This document shows positions 63,501 through 64,000 of a stretch of DNA of 64,000 nucleotides, in pieces. This stretch comes from Nemertoderma westbladi (lineage: Eukaryota; Xenacoelomorpha; Nemertodermatida; Nemertodermatidae), in contig JAUCBJ010000732.1 of NCBI GenBank assembly GCA_032718475.1, positions 62,001 to 126,000 on the forward strand, in the 5' to 3' direction. Under the pieces are notes generated by a model that saw nothing but the letters and a program-made list of their open reading frames with translations, ran no database searches and had not been told where the DNA came from. Each line of letters starts with the position of its first letter. Positions within the stretch are counted from its first letter, which is position 1. The position numbers and the translations under genes were made by a program.

Positions 63501-63936
63501 AAACACATACACCTAAACGGGTGAGTAAAGAGCGAGACATTCAAACACCATCTAGGGGACGCATATAGAAACACATACACCTAAACGGGTGAGTAAAGAG
63601 CGGGAAATTCAAACACCATCTAGGGGACGCATATAGAAACACATACACCGAAACGGGTGAGTAAAGAGCGGTTAAATCGTGCTACGGCATAGAGGAACAG
63701 TGAGTGACAATAATTAGCATCAACTATCACAACCCACCAATCAAGGCACATCCGCAATCTTTGCAAGCCTTGGCGACGCTTTTAACTACAGACGTTGCCA
63801 CGGCTACATCCAATCGGGAGCAGGCGTAGTAATCAAGGAAGAATAAGGGTTCGGCCCCCACAGTGAGGATGTCGTTGACGCACATAGCAACCAAATCCTG
63901 CCCAATGGTGTCATGGAAACCGGCCTCCAACGCAAT
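33293..63936 (-). CDS. GART: GART locus: trifunctional purine biosynthesis gene, five exons seen
   Basis: GART fuses GAR synthetase, AIR synthetase and GAR formyltransferase, enzymes of de novo IMP synthesis in the cytosol. Five minus-strand exons are visible (63738-63936, 35732-35915, 34847-35394, 34300-34430 and 33293-33547). All junctions are GT-AG and all phases match. They cover most of the AIR synthetase domain and the first 130 or so residues of the formyltransferase domain. GAR synthetase and the first AIR synthetase exons must lie right of the window. The first intron seen is 27.8 kb, almost entirely a 68-bp satellite; the others are 337-752 bp. The last exon, which should carry the DxGxI catalytic Asp, was not found left of 33.3 kb, so the gene is either longer with nested neighbours or broken. 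Confidence 0.9.
34300..34430 (-). CDS. GART: GART exon: start of GAR formyltransferase domain
   Basis: 131 bp encoding [20 protein letters not shown] and then [20 protein letters not shown], the first part of the formyltransferase Rossmann-like fold (phosphate-binding GSGTNLQ loop shared with the previous exon). Acceptor CTGTTTTTGTTTAG|GA at 34431-34432; donor ACCGAG|GTTAGC. It is too short and split to show as a single ORF. Confidence 0.88.
34847..35394 (-). CDS. GART: GART exon: AIR synthetase C-terminal half and domain junction
   Basis: 548 bp. It encodes AIR synthetase motifs [29 protein letters not shown] and [13 protein letters not shown], then a linker and [12 protein letters not shown], the first strand of the formyltransferase domain. 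Acceptor TTTATTTTTTGCAG|GAAGG at 35395-35396; donor TTCAG|GTGCGT at 34846. The GGGLTDN loop is the conserved substrate/ATP-site segment of the PurM family. No damage is seen. Confidence 0.93.
35732..35915 (-). CDS. GART: GART exon: AIR synthetase middle part
   Basis: 184 bp encoding [33 protein letters not shown] and [16 protein letters not shown], all strongly conserved in AIR synthetase. Acceptor CCCGTTTAG|GTGGCGAG at 35916-35917; donor TTAG|GTCAGT at 35731. The acceptor and the first three exon bases are the founding copy of the 27.8-kb 68-bp array. Confidence 0.92.
35913..63671 (-). repeat. 68-bp minisatellite, about 408 copies, repeating the GART 3' splice acceptor
   Basis: An uninterrupted 27.76-kb array of a 68-bp unit fills the GART intron 35916-63737. 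On the minus strand each unit contains CTCTTTACTCACCCGTTTAG followed by GTG: the pyrimidine-rich tract, possible branch points (TTTAC, CTCAC), acceptor AG and the first three exon bases of the exon at 35732-35915. Many units carry CGAAAC for CTAAAC on the plus strand, which turns the acceptor AG into CG. Indels are rare (+1 near 48265, -1 near 59660 and 60850, and a few shortened GGACTAG units near 36845 and 37110). There are no unique spacers. Confidence 0.98.
35916..35945 (-). promoter_or_regulatory. Functional 3' splice acceptor of the GART AIR synthetase exon
   Basis: CTCTTTACTCACCCGTTTAG|GTGGCG. The phase joins correctly to ATTG|GTGGGT at 63737 to make the invariant I-G-G-E of AIR synthetase. 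It is the last of hundreds of like acceptors in transcription order. Confidence 0.8.
63738..63936 (-). CDS. GART: GART exon: AIR synthetase N-terminal part
   Basis: 199 bp encoding [36 protein letters not shown] and [12 protein letters not shown], the hallmark N-terminal half of AIR synthetase with the DLVAMCVND motif. Acceptor TGTGCTGTAG|ATTGCG at 63937-63938; donor ATTG|GTGGGT at 63737. Upstream exons lie beyond the right edge. Confidence 0.92.
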
Positions 63937-64000
63937 CTACAGCACAACCAACCACCAATTAGAGTTTAGAGTTAAATTCTGCTATTCAATTTAACATTTC

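Noticed and set aside
18352-63671. Large arrays as CRISPR loci
   Set aside because: Units are contiguous with no unique spacers and no cas genes, and the flanks are spliced animal genes.

Overview
The window looks like nuclear DNA of an invertebrate animal. The trifunctional purine-synthesis gene GART, spliced genes with GT-AG introns, BEL/Pao-type and LINE-type retroelement debris and a TTAA-flanked piggyBac-like element all fit an arthropod, most likely an insect. That placement is inference from the general look of the GART residues. There are no operons and no bacterial features.

Layout. (1) 0.2-4.6 kb, minus strand: a near-complete ABCC (MRP4-like) exporter gene in two exons, one of them very large. 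(2) 4.6-18.3 kb: a gene-poor zone of decayed mobile DNA. It holds a LINE reverse-transcriptase relic, a small inverted-repeat element, several short tandem repeats, a broken plus-strand BEL/Pao gag-pol, a non-autonomous piggyBac-like element with intact TTAA target sites, and an internally deleted minus-strand BEL/Pao relic. (3) 18.35-23.94 kb: about 190 copies of a T-rich 29-bp repeat, ending about 50 bp before a splice acceptor. (4) 23.995-28.283 kb, plus strand: one long terminal exon of an XMAP215/CKAP5/Minispindles-like protein (last TOG domain plus C-terminal helical domain), with 28 tandem copies of a 14-residue basic, Ser-rich repeat between the two. (5) 28.7-31.4 kb: 16-bp and 63-bp minisatellites and a tRNA-Glu-like relic. 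(6) 31.9-63.94 kb, minus strand: five exons of GART, covering most of the AIR synthetase domain and the first part of the GAR formyltransferase domain. The GAR synthetase part lies beyond the right edge.

The most striking feature is that both large tandem arrays in GART have captured a splice site. A 42-bp array (33 copies, all in frame) repeats the end of an exon together with its 5' splice donor. A 68-bp array (about 408 copies, 27.8 kb, almost the whole intron) repeats the 3' splice acceptor with its pyrimidine tract and the first three exon bases. The gene therefore offers the spliceosome 33 near-identical donors at one junction and hundreds of near-identical acceptors at another. The exon carrying the catalytic Asp of the formyltransferase was not found in the window.
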